This document shows, one piece after another, positions 46,593 through 55,998 of a DNA stretch of 64,000 nucleotides. The position numbers and the translations under genes were made by a program. Position 1 is the stretch's first letter. Every line of letters starts with the position of its first letter. The notes beneath the pieces are model-generated. The model was not told where the DNA came from and did no database searches. It worked only from the letters and a program-made list of their open reading frames with translations. This stretch comes from Bog-473 sp963726135 (GTDB lineage: Bacteria; Actinomycetota; Acidimicrobiia; Acidimicrobiales; RAAP-2): assembly GCA_963726135.1 (NCBI GenBank), contig CAVSBE010000008.1, forward strand, positions 1,054,001-1,118,000, read 5' to 3'.

Positions 46593-47486
46593 TCAGGGTT
46601 GAAGTTCGCCTCCTTCGTTCTCGAGTGCCCGGGTGACGACCGTCAGGTCATGGTCTCCGAGCCCAAGCTCGACGACTTCTTGCCATTCGTCGGCCAGGCA
46701 GGCCAGCGCCCGGAAGCGGTCATCGCCGGCCGCCTCCAGGGCGAGGCGCACGTCCTTGAGTGCAAGTGACAGCGCGAACTGGACCGAAAAGTCACCCTGA
46801 GCGATTCGTTGCAGCTTGGCCGCTTGCCATGGGGACACAAGCGGGCTGCCACCCAAGGCGTTCACGACGGTCTCGGTCTCGAGTCCTAACCGAAGGGCCA
46901 GCGCCACCGATGTGTTGACTGCCTCCGCCGCCAGTGCGAGCCAGGCATTTGCTACGAGCTTGAGTCGCGACCCGGCCCCAACGGGTCCCACCCAGATCGT
47001 TCGCTGGCCCAGCGCGTCAAAGAGCGGATTTAGACGTGAGCGGCCCTCGTCCGGTCCTGACGCGAAGATCGTCAGCTGCCCATGTTCTGCAGGGTCCTTG
47101 CTCCCCGAGACTGGCGCGTCGATGAGGGTCACGTCCGGACGCTCGGCCTCCGCGAGGGCTTTGACGCGCTCGATCCCAGCGACACCGATCGTGCTCATCT
47201 GTACCCAGACTGCGCCGGCGGCGAGCGCAGCGAGCATGCCCTGCTCACGGGCAATCGACGAGACGACGTCCGCGTCCGTCACCATCGTGACGACAATGGC
47301 GGCTCGTCGCGCGGCGTCGGCTGGTGTGTCGGCCACCGTCGCCCCGAGATCGGCGAGGGCTCGGGTTGCTCCTGGGTCACGGTTCCATACGACTGTCGGG
47401 ATACCGGCACGCAAGGCGCTGGTTGCCATTGCGTGTCCCATCGTGCCGATGCCCAGAAACGCAACGGGCTCTTTCGCTGGGGCCAT
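46593..47486 (-). CDS. NAD(P)-dependent 3-hydroxyisobutyrate-dehydrogenase-like oxidoreductase
   Basis: A 297-residue beta-hydroxyacid dehydrogenase from the ATG at 47486 behind GAGGGGAGA. The Rossmann loop is FLGIGTMGHAMA, substrate motif DAPVSGSKDPAEHGQLTI, and the catalytic Lys is in GAGSRLKLVANAW. Family members oxidise 3-hydroxyisobutyrate, tartronate semialdehyde or related acids. It heads a same-strand group with the aldo/keto reductase and zwf, suggesting sugar-acid redox metabolism. Confidence 0.92.
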   Translation of the reverse strand: MAPAKEPVAFLGIGTMGHAMATSALRAGIPTVVWNRDPGATRALADLGATVADTPADAARRAAIVVTMVTDADVVSSIAREQGMLAALAAGAVWVQMSTIGVAGIERVKALAEAERPDVTLIDAPVSGSKDPAEHGQLTIFASGPDEGRSRLNPLFDALGQRTIWVGPVGAGSRLKLVANAWLALAAEAVNTSVALALRLGLETETVVNALGGSPLVSPWQAAKLQRIAQGDFSVQFALSLALKDVRLALEAAGDDRFRALACLADEWQEVVELGLGDHDLTVVTRALENEGGELQP

Positions 47487-47732
47487 GGTTCTCCCCTCTC
47501 GAGGTGGCCGCGTTGTCAACGGGCCATTGTCAGCATCGCGCTGTTGGCTTGCCGAGTCACCGAGATTCACGGCAAATGGGGACCACTGAGACAGGCTGGG
47601 GCCGACACTTGACGGAGGTTGCCCAGACTCATTTGAGCCGTCTCCCCGGGCTCACCTTCTGTGGCAGGGTATGCCAAACTTGGCAGGCAACGTCAACATC
47701 GGGACGGCGGTGCCTTCGACTAGGGGCCGGTC

Positions 47733-49295
47733 ATGACGTCAGAGGTAACTACCGCTGGAGATCCTTCGAAGCAGCGCGGCCACCGGCGCGTGGCACGCGG
47801 TTTCGCGACAACTCTGAGCCTGAGCCTGGTTCTCGTCGCATGCGGTGCATCACCGAGCTCCTCGTCCGCGGCCCCCGTCCACTCGCTGCGCACAACCGCC
47901 TCACCGACCTCGCCAGTGGTCACCGTCACCGGGCCCCACCCCGTCGGTTCTCCCACCTTCGACAAGACCCTTTATGGAACCAGCTTCGACCTGTCAAAGG
48001 TCGGCTATGAGAAGTCCCAGTTCTTTCTCTCGGGCACGGCCCACTCCTACTCGCCAGCGAGCCCCCTGACGAGCGACGGCAAGTGGAAGATCACCACCGG
48101 TGTGAGCGCGCCGTACACGACACGGATAGCCGTCTACCGCCCGGCCAACCCGAAGAGGTTCAACGGGACAGTCGTGGTCGAGTGGCTCAATGTGAGTGGC
48201 GGCACGGACGACGCCCCTGACTGGACGCTTTCCCACAACGAACTGGTCCGCGACGGCTTTGCGTGGGTGGGGGTGTCCGCCCAGCAAGTCGGGGTCGACG
48301 CAGCGAAATCCACCGATCCTGCCGAGTACTCCTCGCTCTCGCACCCGGGCGACAGCTTCTCTTACGACATCTTCTCGCAGGCCGGCGAAGTGGTACGCGA
48401 CGAGGCTGAGCTGATCCTGGGTGGTCTACGGCCACACACGCTGATCGCGGCCGGTGAGTCGCAGTCGGCCGGCCGCCTGATGACGTACATCGATGCGGTT
48501 CAGCCGATCGCGCACGTCTACCAAGGCTTCCTCGTACACAGCCAATTCGGCACCGGCGCTCCACTGTCCCAAGCCCCCCAGAGCCTTTACGCGGCTTCGA
48601 ACCCGACGACGATCCGCAGCGACCTCGGCGTTCCGGTCCTCGAGTTCGAGACCGAAACCGACGTCTACAGCAGCAATCTGACTGACCGGCAGCACTACGG
48701 CAACCCAAAGTGGTTTCGACTGTGGGAGGTCGCGGGCAGCTCGCACTACGACTACTACGGTCTTGCCATCGGTCCATACGACACCGGCAAAGGTCAAGGT
48801 GCTGTGAAGAACCTGGCGGCCATGCAGAACCCGACGCGCACTCCTGCAGGTGGGTTCAGCTGCGCCGTACCCATCAACACCGGTGGAACGCACTGGGCTC
48901 TCGACGCGGCGGTGTACTGGCTCAAGAGGTGGGTCGTAGACGGTAGGCCGCCTCCTCGGGCTCCCCTCTTGGCGACGACCCATGTCTCGCCGGTGGTGTA
49001 CAAGCTTGACGCAAACGGAAACGCCATCGGAGGTGTGCGAACTCCACAGGTGGACGCGCCGATCGCCGCACTCGGCAGCCAAGGCAACAGCGGGGGCTTC
49101 TGCCTCCTTTTCGGCTCCACCGTGCCCTACAGCACGGCCCACCTCGCCAGCCTCTACAAGACCCACGGCCAGTTCGTCTCTGCCTGGGCCCGCGTGATTC
49201 ATGGGGACCAAGATGCAGGGTTCCTCCTCCCCGCCGATGCCGTCGAGCTGTTGCACTCGGCAGCGATTTCACAAGTTGCACGGCAAGACCGCTAA
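47733..49295 (+). CDS. Secreted lipoprotein of the alpha/beta-hydrolase domain family (Abhydrolase_10), copy 1
   Basis: A 520-residue exported protein; the signal segment ends in LVLVAC with Cys37 as a lipobox. The fold markers are NGTVVVEWLNVSGG, GDSFSYDIFSQAG and the nucleophile elbow AAGESQSAGRLMTYIDAV. The late AVYWLKRWVVDGRPPP and CLLFGSTVPYS complete the family pattern. It is likely an extracellular esterase; its substrate is unknown. The neighbouring copy is about as long and clearly paralogous, with a TetR gene between them. Confidence 0.88.
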   Translation: MTSEVTTAGDPSKQRGHRRVARGFATTLSLSLVLVACGASPSSSSAAPVHSLRTTASPTSPVVTVTGPHPVGSPTFDKTLYGTSFDLSKVGYEKSQFFLSGTAHSYSPASPLTSDGKWKITTGVSAPYTTRIAVYRPANPKRFNGTVVVEWLNVSGGTDDAPDWTLSHNELVRDGFAWVGVSAQQVGVDAAKSTDPAEYSSLSHPGDSFSYDIFSQAGEVVRDEAELILGGLRPHTLIAAGESQSAGRLMTYIDAVQPIAHVYQGFLVHSQFGTGAPLSQAPQSLYAASNPTTIRSDLGVPVLEFETETDVYSSNLTDRQHYGNPKWFRLWEVAGSSHYDYYGLAIGPYDTGKGQGAVKNLAAMQNPTRTPAGGFSCAVPINTGGTHWALDAAVYWLKRWVVDGRPPPRAPLLATTHVSPVVYKLDANGNAIGGVRTPQVDAPIAALGSQGNSGGFCLLFGSTVPYSTAHLASLYKTHGQFVSAWARVIHGDQDAGFLLPADAVELLHSAAISQVARQDR

Positions 49296-49364
49296 TGAAT
49301 GCAGTCTTCCTTCAGTTCGGCAGGCTATGACTCGTTATTTTTAGGAACGACGAGAGGACAGAAC

Positions 49365-50042
49365 TTGAAAACTCAGTCGCTTTCTCTCCAGCTTCGAGCC
49401 AAACGCTCGGAAATGATGACGTCGGAGTTGGAGGATGTTGCCCTCCGACTGTTCGACCAGCGTGGGTTCGCCAATGTCACGGTCGAAGAGATCGCCTCAG
49501 AAGCGCGCATCTCGGTGCGCACGTTCTACCGTTACTTTGCCGCCAAGGAAGACGTGCTGCAGTTGAGGATCGTCAGACGAGGCGAAGTCCTCCGTGAGGC
49601 ACTGGCGGCCCGACCCGCAGACGAGCCGCCGCTGCGCTCGCTCCGGGTGGCGTTCGAGGAAGAGTTCTCGACCGTCGACCCGACCGTTCTCAGGCGCTGG
49701 ATCGCTGTGATCGCCGACAATCCAAATGTGATGAAGGGCGTGGTAGGTGCCATCCAGTTGAAGATTCACCCGGTGATCGCTGAATTCTTCGGTTCTCGGT
49801 TGGGATTGCCCAGTGAAGCCCTGGTACCGACGATGCTGGCCGCAGCGGCACTGGGCGTGGTCCAGGCGGCTCACACCCAGTGGTTCATCCACGATGGCGA
49901 CTTGGCGACCACGATGTCCGAAAGCCTCGCTGTGCTGGAGAGAGGGATCAGCACAGACCCCAGAACCTGGGCGGCGACCGGAGATGCGGTGGTCACGCAG
50001 AGGACCACCAACCTCACTCGCTCGAGGCCGAAGTCCTCCTAG
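49365..50042 (+). CDS. TetR-family transcriptional regulator
   Basis: About 225 residues from a TTG that follows GAGAGGACAG; the in-frame ATG at 49299 lacks a site. The N-terminal helix-turn-helix is complete (ALRLFDQRGFANVTVEEIA, ISVRTFYRYFAAKEDVL). The C-terminal ligand domain is unlike well-known classes. It lies between two esterase-like paralogues on the same strand, 69 bases behind the first, so it probably senses a compound linked to their substrate. Confidence 0.92.
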   Translation: MKTQSLSLQLRAKRSEMMTSELEDVALRLFDQRGFANVTVEEIASEARISVRTFYRYFAAKEDVLQLRIVRRGEVLREALAARPADEPPLRSLRVAFEEEFSTVDPTVLRRWIAVIADNPNVMKGVVGAIQLKIHPVIAEFFGSRLGLPSEALVPTMLAAAALGVVQAAHTQWFIHDGDLATTMSESLAVLERGISTDPRTWAATGDAVVTQRTTNLTRSRPKSS

Positions 50043-50130
50043 TCGAACCTCCGCCAACCCGCGTTGACATCTCACGTCACGGTTGACACACTGTGCCAAC
50101 CACAGAGGCAACTGATACGGGGGGCAGCAA

Positions 50131-51756
50131 ATGATTCGACTTGGAGCGATCACCGCGCGGCGCGACGTGGTGCATGCCTCTCGTCCACCGGTTCTGTGGG
50201 GAGTGGCGTTCTCCGTGCTTGTCGCAATGACGACGGCTCTGACGATCGCGGGTGCCAACCCGCAGGACGCCGGCGCGGCCGTCGCTTCCTCCCAAGTGCC
50301 CACACCGACGGTCCAAGGTCCGATTCTCCCCAGCAGCGATATCTCGTATCTGGGATCCACGACGTTCAACCCGGGCGTAGTCGGCTACGAGCAGTCCGAG
50401 TTCTTCCTCTCGGGTACCGCCACTGCCTACAAGAGCAGCCAGCCACTGACAAAGGACGGGAAGTGGCACGTGGCCCCGCAGACGACGGCGTCCTACACCA
50501 CCCGGGCGGTTGTCTACCGGCCGATCGACCCGAGCAAGTTCAACGGGACAGTCGTCGTGGAGTGGCTCAACGTGACAGGGGGCATTGACGCACCAGCGGC
50601 GTGGCTCAACGCCCACATCCAGATGATCCGCCAAGGCATGGCATTCGTGGGGATCGACGCCCAGAAGGGGGGCATCTACGGCCAGGCCGGCTCCATCGCC
50701 AGCAAGGACGGCTTCGGGGGCCTCAAGTCGCAGGCACGATACGCGCCGCTGAACCACCCCGGCGACAGCTTCTCGTACAGCATCTACGAGCAGGCAGGCC
50801 AGGCCATGCGCACCGATGGGTCCCAGCTGCTCGGGGGCCTGGTGCCCAAGCACGTGATCGCGCTCGGGGAGTCGCAGTCCGCCTTCCGCCTCGTCACCTA
50901 CATCGACGCCGTCCAACCACTCTCGCCCGGGATCTACGACGCCTACTTTGTCTACAGCCGGGGCGGCGACGGCGCCGATCTGTCGCAGTCGCCCCAGTCG
51001 ACGGTCCCCACCCCGACGCCGACGTACATCCGCACCGACCTCGACGTGCCGGTTTTCTTGTTCGAAACGGAATCGGACCTGCTCGGCCTCGGCTATCTGG
51101 CCGCCAGACAGCCCGCCACCTCGCACATCCGAGAATGGGAGACGGCGGGCACCGCCCACGACGACACCTACGGCCTGCTCTACAGCCGGAACGACACCGG
51201 AAACGGGACGGCCGACACCTCGGCGTTCGCCTCCTTGGTCAACCCACCGAAGGACCCCATCCCGGGCATCGTCGACTGCGCGGCACCCATCAACGCCGGC
51301 TCGCACACCTACGAGCTGCGGGCCGCTGTGCAGGCGGTCAACACGTGGGTCACCACTGGGCAGGCCCCGCCGCAGTCACCGCGCCTCGAGGTGAATCCGT
51401 CGGATCCGCACGCCTTCCTCCACGATGCTAACGGCAATGCGACGGGCGGGATCCGGTCGCCGCAGGTCGCCGCACCCGTAGCCAAGCTCTCGGGTGTCGG
51501 CCAGCCGGGGGCGGCGCCGGTGCACACCCATGCGGGGGCGACCACGAAGGCCGTCTCGGGCCAAGCCTTGTGCGGGATCTTCGGCACCACGGTGCCCTTC
51601 AGCGCAGCCAAGCTCGCGGCCCTCTACCCGACACACGCCGACTTCGTGAAGAAGTGGGACGATGCGACGGCAGCCGAAGTCAAGCAGGGTTACCTGCTGC
51701 CGGCCGACGCCCAGAGCCTCGACCAGGTGGCAGCGCAGTCGACCCTTGGCGGTTGA
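50131..51756 (+). CDS. Secreted alpha/beta-hydrolase domain protein (Abhydrolase_10), copy 2
   Basis: A 541-residue exported paralogue of the 47.7 kb protein, with a signal segment at 24-42 (GVAFSVLVAMTTALTIAGA) and no lipobox, so it is probably released. The nucleophile elbow is ALGESQSAFRLVTYIDAV; shared blocks are NGTVVVEWLNVTGG and GDSFSYSIYEQAGQ. It has an extra His-containing insert (APVHTHAGATTKAV) before the CGIFGTTVPFS end. It starts 88 bases behind the TetR gene. Confidence 0.88.
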   Translation: MIRLGAITARRDVVHASRPPVLWGVAFSVLVAMTTALTIAGANPQDAGAAVASSQVPTPTVQGPILPSSDISYLGSTTFNPGVVGYEQSEFFLSGTATAYKSSQPLTKDGKWHVAPQTTASYTTRAVVYRPIDPSKFNGTVVVEWLNVTGGIDAPAAWLNAHIQMIRQGMAFVGIDAQKGGIYGQAGSIASKDGFGGLKSQARYAPLNHPGDSFSYSIYEQAGQAMRTDGSQLLGGLVPKHVIALGESQSAFRLVTYIDAVQPLSPGIYDAYFVYSRGGDGADLSQSPQSTVPTPTPTYIRTDLDVPVFLFETESDLLGLGYLAARQPATSHIREWETAGTAHDDTYGLLYSRNDTGNGTADTSAFASLVNPPKDPIPGIVDCAAPINAGSHTYELRAAVQAVNTWVTTGQAPPQSPRLEVNPSDPHAFLHDANGNATGGIRSPQVAAPVAKLSGVGQPGAAPVHTHAGATTKAVSGQALCGIFGTTVPFSAAKLAALYPTHADFVKKWDDATAAEVKQGYLLPADAQSLDQVAAQSTLGG

Positions 51757-51843
51757 GCTGCCGCCACCCGCCTGGCGGAGATTGGCGGTCGTCCGCAGTC
51801 AACAGGACGTTCGATACACCGTGTGGTGGGGAGCGCCGTCTCG

Positions 51844-52124
51844 TCACCCGCGCTTCAGAGTCACATTGAGTCCGGACCACTGGTCCCGATGGAGAACGAG
51901 CTGATAGACGCGCGTCGCCTGTTCGGATTCGTTTCCCTGGGAACTTGCCACGACCCCGGCGGCTAGGACGGCCAACAGGCTCAGCCCCGGCCACCGCGTA
52001 GCCGGGCGAATATGCGGTCCAACTCCAGCCGCAAGCTGGTCTGGTCCAGAGGCACGAGCGGGCGCGGCAGAGGCTTGATCTTGCCCCGCATGCTAAGAAT
52101 CCGGTTCGCCTGGGCCGCGGTCAT
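51844..52124 (-). pseudogene. Small membrane protein gene, probably frameshifted
   Basis: The ATG at 52124 opens a 47-codon frame (MTAAQANRILSMRGKIKP ... DRIFARLRGGRG) that stops at 51981. In the next frame a membrane-like segment LSLLAVLAAGVVASSQGN continues at once and ends ...SGLNVTLKRG at 51844. Joining at the GGGG near 51986 gives about 93 residues: cytoplasmic lead, one helix, short tail. Unknown family; plausible but unproven. Confidence 0.4.
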
Positions 52125-52148
52125 TGCCACGCCCCGACGCTATCGCTG

Positions 52149-52179
52149 GGGTGCCCCGTACCGGCGAACTGGGGCACCC
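52149..52179. repeat. Perfect inverted repeat GGGTGCCCC / GGGGCACCC
   Basis: Nine-base arms around a 13-base loop containing ACCGGCG. The arms are the outer arms seen at the element copy at 32852, so this may be another member of the dispersed family. Confidence 0.75.
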
Positions 52180-52542
52180 GATCAGGTCTCCCAGGTCGCA
52201 ACCTTCGACCCACGATGTCGGAACACCCAAGACATTTGGAGCAGTGATGTGTCGCTCTGAGTGGCCTTTTTGGATGCGCGCAAGAACCACATCGTCCCCG
52301 CCGTCTCCACCGTATTGCCGTAAAGGTTCGTTTCGACGCGCGCACGAGGCACTGACTCTCCGCCATGCTGTGTCAGCGCTCACGATGGCCGATTCGAACC
52401 GTTCGTCCACACCAGCGAGCTCCCGTTCGGGAAGAAGCGTTTCCCTGGGGCGGCAACAGGATTGGCCAGGGCGATGCAGGAGACAGCGCCTCGATCGCAT
52501 CCACGAAAACAGCTAAGCACCGATCAGCCCCGTGACTGCGAG

Positions 52543-52555
52543 CCGGCGTATTGGG
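52543..52555 (-). repeat. Dispersed element, core CCCAATACGCCGG, minus orientation
   Basis: Perfect consensus core on the minus strand, within a gene-poor stretch. Confidence 0.7.
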
Positions 52556-52985
52556 TCACCCTGGAGGACAACGAGGACAACGAAACCGAATCCGAAAGCC
52601 CCGATGCAGGGACCACTCTCGAAGCTTTAGGAGCCGAAAGTCGATCGCCTGCTCAGCCGATTCAAGTTGCGGGACAAAGCAGCCGAACATTTGGACCATG
52701 GAAAGACAACGGCTTGTCCAGATATCGGACATGTGAGGGCAGGCCTGGCGTATGAATCATGCCGACATGCAACGATCAAGAGCGTTCGGGAATGACGACT
52801 GCCCGTTCTGTGAGCGTACCGACGAACACGCCCATCAGGTCAAACACATCCGCCGGCGGGAGCTGCTTCATCTCCTTCATGGGGTGGTACCGCTGACGTA
52901 CTATCCCCGCCAAGAAGGCCGTGGGACACCCTCGCCTTCGTGACTTCGAATCGCTTCGATGAGGACGCTGTCGGGCAGCCCCCCG

Positions 52986-53570
52986 CTACGCACCCCGTGC
53001 GGAGGCGGCAACGTCGGTCTGGACGAACCGTGCTTCGGCAGCCCATGTGGCACCTCGGCCCGAAGGGCGCGGCGTTGGTCCTCGGGCCGCGGTCGCGATT
53101 GCAACGATGTCGATCTTCGTCATCGTCATCGTCATCGTCATCGTCGCATCCATAGCCCACTTGGCAGCGGCCTCGTCATGGCTATTCATCGCCTCCAGCA
53201 AGGCTCGAGGCGTGATTTGCCAGGAGAAGCCCCACCGGTCTCTACACCAGCCACACGCGCTCTCCACCCCGTCGTTGTCGACGATCGCGTTCCAATACCG
53301 GTCGGTCTCGGCCTGATTGTCGGTCAGCACCATGAGGCTGACGGCCTCGTTCGGGACGAAGTTCGGTCCACCGTTGAGACCCACGAACGATCGGCGGAGC
53401 ACGGTGAATTCGACCGTAAGCTCGTTCCCGGCCGCTCCGTCGGGGTAATCCGATGGAGCGAGGTGGATCGCGTCAACGTGGCTGTTGGGAAAGGTCGTCG
53501 CGTAGAACTCGGCTGCCTTGCGGGCCTTACCGTGATCAAACCACAAGCAGGTTGTCATCTTGTCGGACAT
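52986..53570 (-). CDS. VOC/PhnB-like protein with microsatellite and extended C-terminus
   Basis: A 194-residue protein of the 3-demethylubiquinone methyltransferase-like VOC family: MTTCLWFDHGKARKAAEFYATTFPNS, GNELTVEFTVL, GGPNFVPNEAVSLMV and CGWCRDRWGFSWQITP are all typical. Relatives end soon after a KKIDIAAIEAA-type helix at about 160 residues. Here MTMTMTMTKIDIVAIATAARG is lengthened by a six-base repeat, and no stop follows, giving about 30 residues of unrelated tail. The core is probably functional; the tail looks like loss of the stop codon. Confidence 0.82.
   Translation of the reverse strand: MSDKMTTCLWFDHGKARKAAEFYATTFPNSHVDAIHLAPSDYPDGAAGNELTVEFTVLRRSFVGLNGGPNFVPNEAVSLMVLTDNQAETDRYWNAIVDNDGVESACGWCRDRWGFSWQITPRALLEAMNSHDEAAAKWAMDATMTMTMTMTKIDIVAIATAARGPTPRPSGRGATWAAEARFVQTDVAASARGA
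53118..53141. repeat. Microsatellite (CGTCAT)4 inside the VOC gene
   Basis: Four perfect six-base units, in frame, encoding Met-Thr repeats on the minus strand. Change in copy number would keep the frame. Confidence 0.95.
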
Positions 53571-53781
53571 CCAAATCCTCGATTTACACTCGGGTACCGT
53601 GAACGTCTTCTCGGACTGCAGCGTTACGTCCTATCCATTCCCCATAACAACGTGACCATGTCAAGGTATCCTTTGCTTGGACCCTTCAAACAGCGTCACC
53701 GACCCGGCGAACGGGGGCAGGATTGCACTCGACATTCGGGGGCACCTTCACGTGGCGAGGCAGCCATCACTGCTGAATCGC

Positions 53782-54051
53782 ATGAATAGCATGCCCTTCA
53801 TGTCTTCACGGCTCGACAAGTCCTGGACAGTGCTCGCCAGTCACGAGACCGACGAAGCCAATCGCTGCGTGGATATCTTTTCGCGGCCCAATGGAACCTT
53901 CGGGTTCGAAGAGTTCCGCAGAGACCCTGAGGACATGGGCGTGTGGACGCCGGTCAGCTACTTCTCTGGTCATGAATACCCCGCAGAGAGTGACGCGGTT
54001 GCCGCGGCGAGACGTGCCGTCTCCTGGCTCGGTCCACGCTTGGATCGCTGA
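53782..54051 (+). CDS. Small conserved protein of unknown function
   Basis: About 89 residues from the ATG at 53782 (53800 is also possible). The centre reads VDIFSRPNGTFGFEEFRRDPEDMG followed by YPAESDAVAAARRAVSWL, a pattern I associate with short uncharacterised bacterial proteins. No membrane segment. It is the only clear gene between the VOC and membrane protein genes. Confidence 0.7.
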   Translation: MNSMPFMSSRLDKSWTVLASHETDEANRCVDIFSRPNGTFGFEEFRRDPEDMGVWTPVSYFSGHEYPAESDAVAAARRAVSWLGPRLDR

Positions 54052-54113
54052 GGGACGCCCTGGCACGTTCCCGGCGTCAGGGGACGGTCGAAACGACTTC
54101 GCTACGCTCTGGT

Positions 54114-54497
54114 GTGTCGCCAATTAGTACCGAGTCGATGGGATGGCTCCGCACATCAATAGGTATCGCTTTGATCGTCGCACCAGGTGCTCCAATGCGC
54201 CTAGCCGGAACCGAATCGCCGACAGGTGCCACACTCCTCCTGATGAGGACAATCGGGATCCGGGATCTCGTCCTGGGCCTGGGGGCAGTTTTCGCTGCCC
54301 GGTCAAACGATGAGGCTGACGCTGGTCGTTGGACGAAGGCGGCTTTGGCCAGCGATGCGCTCGACATAGTGGTCAGTCTGGCCGCACTACGGTCGTTAGG
54401 GAGACGAGATTCGTTGTTCGCCGCAGGCTTGGCATTCGCGTTTGTCTGCGGAGACCTCCATGCCCTGCGGACGGCCTCCGAACCGCAGGGTGCCTAG
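54114..54497 (+). CDS. DUF4267-like small membrane protein
   Basis: A 127-residue protein with about four membrane segments (WLRTSIGIALIVAPGAP, TIGIRDLVLGLGAVFAA, ASDALDIVVSLAAL, FAAGLAFAFVCGDLH). The MRTIGIRDLVLGLGA motif is typical of DUF4267-type proteins. Start at the GTG at 54114, or the ATG at 54138. Function unknown. Confidence 0.75.
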   Translation: MSPISTESMGWLRTSIGIALIVAPGAPMRLAGTESPTGATLLLMRTIGIRDLVLGLGAVFAARSNDEADAGRWTKAALASDALDIVVSLAALRSLGRRDSLFAAGLAFAFVCGDLHALRTASEPQGA

Positions 54498-54661
54498 ATC
54501 AGCACATAGTCCGTCGCCTCACGGTTCGCACTCCTCACGAAGTTTGGTTCACACGAGACTCCATCCGCGGTCCGCGGAATGCCCGCCGTCCCGTTGAACT
54601 GGGATACGCGGGACGTGCAACGTCGTCGGGGAGCAGGTCCCGCTGGCGCTCTCGATGAGCT

Positions 54662-54958
54662 TCAGGCGGACGCAAAGTTGTGAACCTGGAACGACACCTC
54701 TTCGGGTGGTCCGACCAAGCCGCCTTCCACCTGGGCCAGCCCTGGCAAGAGAGTCTCGTCGCGGAACTTCACCCATGAAGCCTCGGAGTCCCATAGGGCG
54801 ACGACGACGAGCCCATCGCTGGTCTCACCGGCAGCGTGGTACGTCTGCCCTGCTGGAAGTCCCTTGCCATCATTTGGGTGCACCACCTTGATCGACCGGT
54901 CGTACTGTTCGGCTGTCCCGCTCTTAAAGGTGTGGGTAATACCAAATGTCGTTCCCAT
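54662..54958 (-). CDS. Small protein with ABM/dimeric alpha-beta barrel-like features
   Basis: A 98-residue protein with a strong ribosome site (GAGGAGG, seven bases before the ATG). The order strand, helix (TAEQYDRSIKVVHPN), strands (GLVVVALWDSEASWVKFRDETLLPGL) and VHNF end is that of dimeric alpha-beta barrel monooxygenase-like proteins. Substrate unknown. Confidence 0.75.
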   Translation of the reverse strand: MGTTFGITHTFKSGTAEQYDRSIKVVHPNDGKGLPAGQTYHAAGETSDGLVVVALWDSEASWVKFRDETLLPGLAQVEGGLVGPPEEVSFQVHNFASA

Positions 54959-55097
54959 GTCGCGAACCTCCTCGGTTCTCAGGTGGTGACGCCACCCTAC
55001 ATCTGGCCCGGTCGAGGCCTCCGTGGGGACTCAGCTGCGATTAAGGCGAACAGTCCCGACGTTTGTGGGCAGATAGGTCGAAGATACGATCTGCTCC

Positions 55098-55345
55098 GTG
55101 TCGCTCGGAACAGTGGCGTATTGGCATAGAGAAGAGGGCTGGGGAGCCGTCTCAACTCCTGCCCGGCCGGGTCTTGGTTTTGTCCACTTCTTCAAACGTC
55201 AGGGGCGAGGGCTTCCGAGAACTCATTCCGGGCAGCTCGGTTGAGTTCGAATGGCGAGACGATTTCGAACAGGACGGATGCCAGTGGCGAGCGGCGTGGG
55301 GTCCAAGCGACCTGAGCAGTCCTCCCTCGCTCTCCCTATCCCACC
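55098..55345 (+). pseudogene. Cold-shock-domain-like protein, frameshifted
   Basis: From the GTG at 55098, VSLGTVAYWHREEGWGAVSTPARPG and FVHF resemble cold-shock-like small proteins (GTVxxWHxEEGWGV). After FVHF the frame is lost; removing one T at 55188-55192 gives SNVRGEGFRELIPGSSVEFEW and EQDGCQWRAAWGPSDL, the expected second half. Repaired length about 75-80 residues; the normal stop is not present and a dispersed element lies right behind. RNA or DNA binding is family inference. Confidence 0.65.
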
Positions 55346-55349
55346 GTCC

Positions 55350-55362
55350 CGACGTACTGGGA
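55350..55362 (-). repeat. Dispersed element, core CCCAGTACGTCGG, minus orientation
   Basis: One mismatch to consensus. It lies where the cold-shock-like gene should end and can pair CCCA with the TGGG beyond GACGG. Confidence 0.6.
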
Positions 55363-55506
55363 CAGTCCCGATGCCGGCGTCGTGGAGCCGTGGGCACGTG
55401 CTTTAGTGGGCGGGATGCCGCCAGTGTCAATCGACACTGGCTCGGTCACTGGAGCGCGACCGCCGAGGGCGGAGGTCCTCGGCGACTCCCACCCTCGGCT
55501 TCTGGA

Positions 55507-55998
55507 TTAAGCGTGTCGGACGAGCTCTTCGAGTTGGTTGAATGAAGTTTGGAGGCCACCCTCCATCCCCGACTCGATGGCTGCATCGCGGTGCTCCTTG
55601 CTCGGGTAGCGAGCCAGGATCTTCATTGTGGTCACGCCTTCGGATTCGTCAAAGGTGGTGGTGCTCACTGCCTCGGCGTCAGGCACGAGTTCGAACACCT
55701 CGGTCTTGACCAGACGGTGCGGGCGATCGATCTCGCGGTACTCACCACTGAAGGCCACCTCGAAGCCGCCGTTGGCGGTCATGACCCACCTCCAGCGGCC
55801 TCCGACCCGCAGGTCGATCTGGGCGTCGATCACCTCCCCGCGGTCTCCGGCCCACCAACGCTTCACTATGTCGGGCGTTGTCCAAGCGTCGAACACGAGT
55901 TCTGCTGGAGCGTCGAAGACCCGGGTGATCAGGATCTCGTTGTCAGAGGGCAACGTGACGACGGCCGAGCCGTGCCTGTTGCCGATCGTGTTGGTCAT
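55507..55998 (-). CDS. SRPBCC/AHSA1-family protein
   Basis: A 163-residue START-like protein from the ATG at 55998 that overlaps the ArsR stop (ATGA). ITRVFDAPAELVFDAWTTPDIVKRWWAG, LRVGGRWRWVM and GGLQTSFNQLEELV are the family signature. Such proteins bind hydrophobic ligands, and pairs with an ArsR-type regulator are very common. Ligand unknown. Confidence 0.93.
   Translation of the reverse strand: MTNTIGNRHGSAVVTLPSDNEILITRVFDAPAELVFDAWTTPDIVKRWWAGDRGEVIDAQIDLRVGGRWRWVMTANGGFEVAFSGEYREIDRPHRLVKTEVFELVPDAEAVSTTTFDESEGVTTMKILARYPSKEHRDAAIESGMEGGLQTSFNQLEELVRHA

Larger units (their letters stand above)
52125..52985. other. Long stretch without a supported gene
   Basis: About 860 bases. Contains a perfect nine-pair hairpin at 52149-52179 and a reverse copy of the dispersed element at 52543. 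A short plus-strand frame at 52767-52943 (DDCPFCERTDEHAHQVKH) has a CxxC and several His but no family. I see no reliable gene. Confidence 0.35.

Noticed and set aside
55113..55125. A further copy of the dispersed element (GCCAATACGCC on the minus strand)
   Set aside because: It falls inside the conserved start of the cold-shock-like gene (TVAYWH), so the match is explained by coding.
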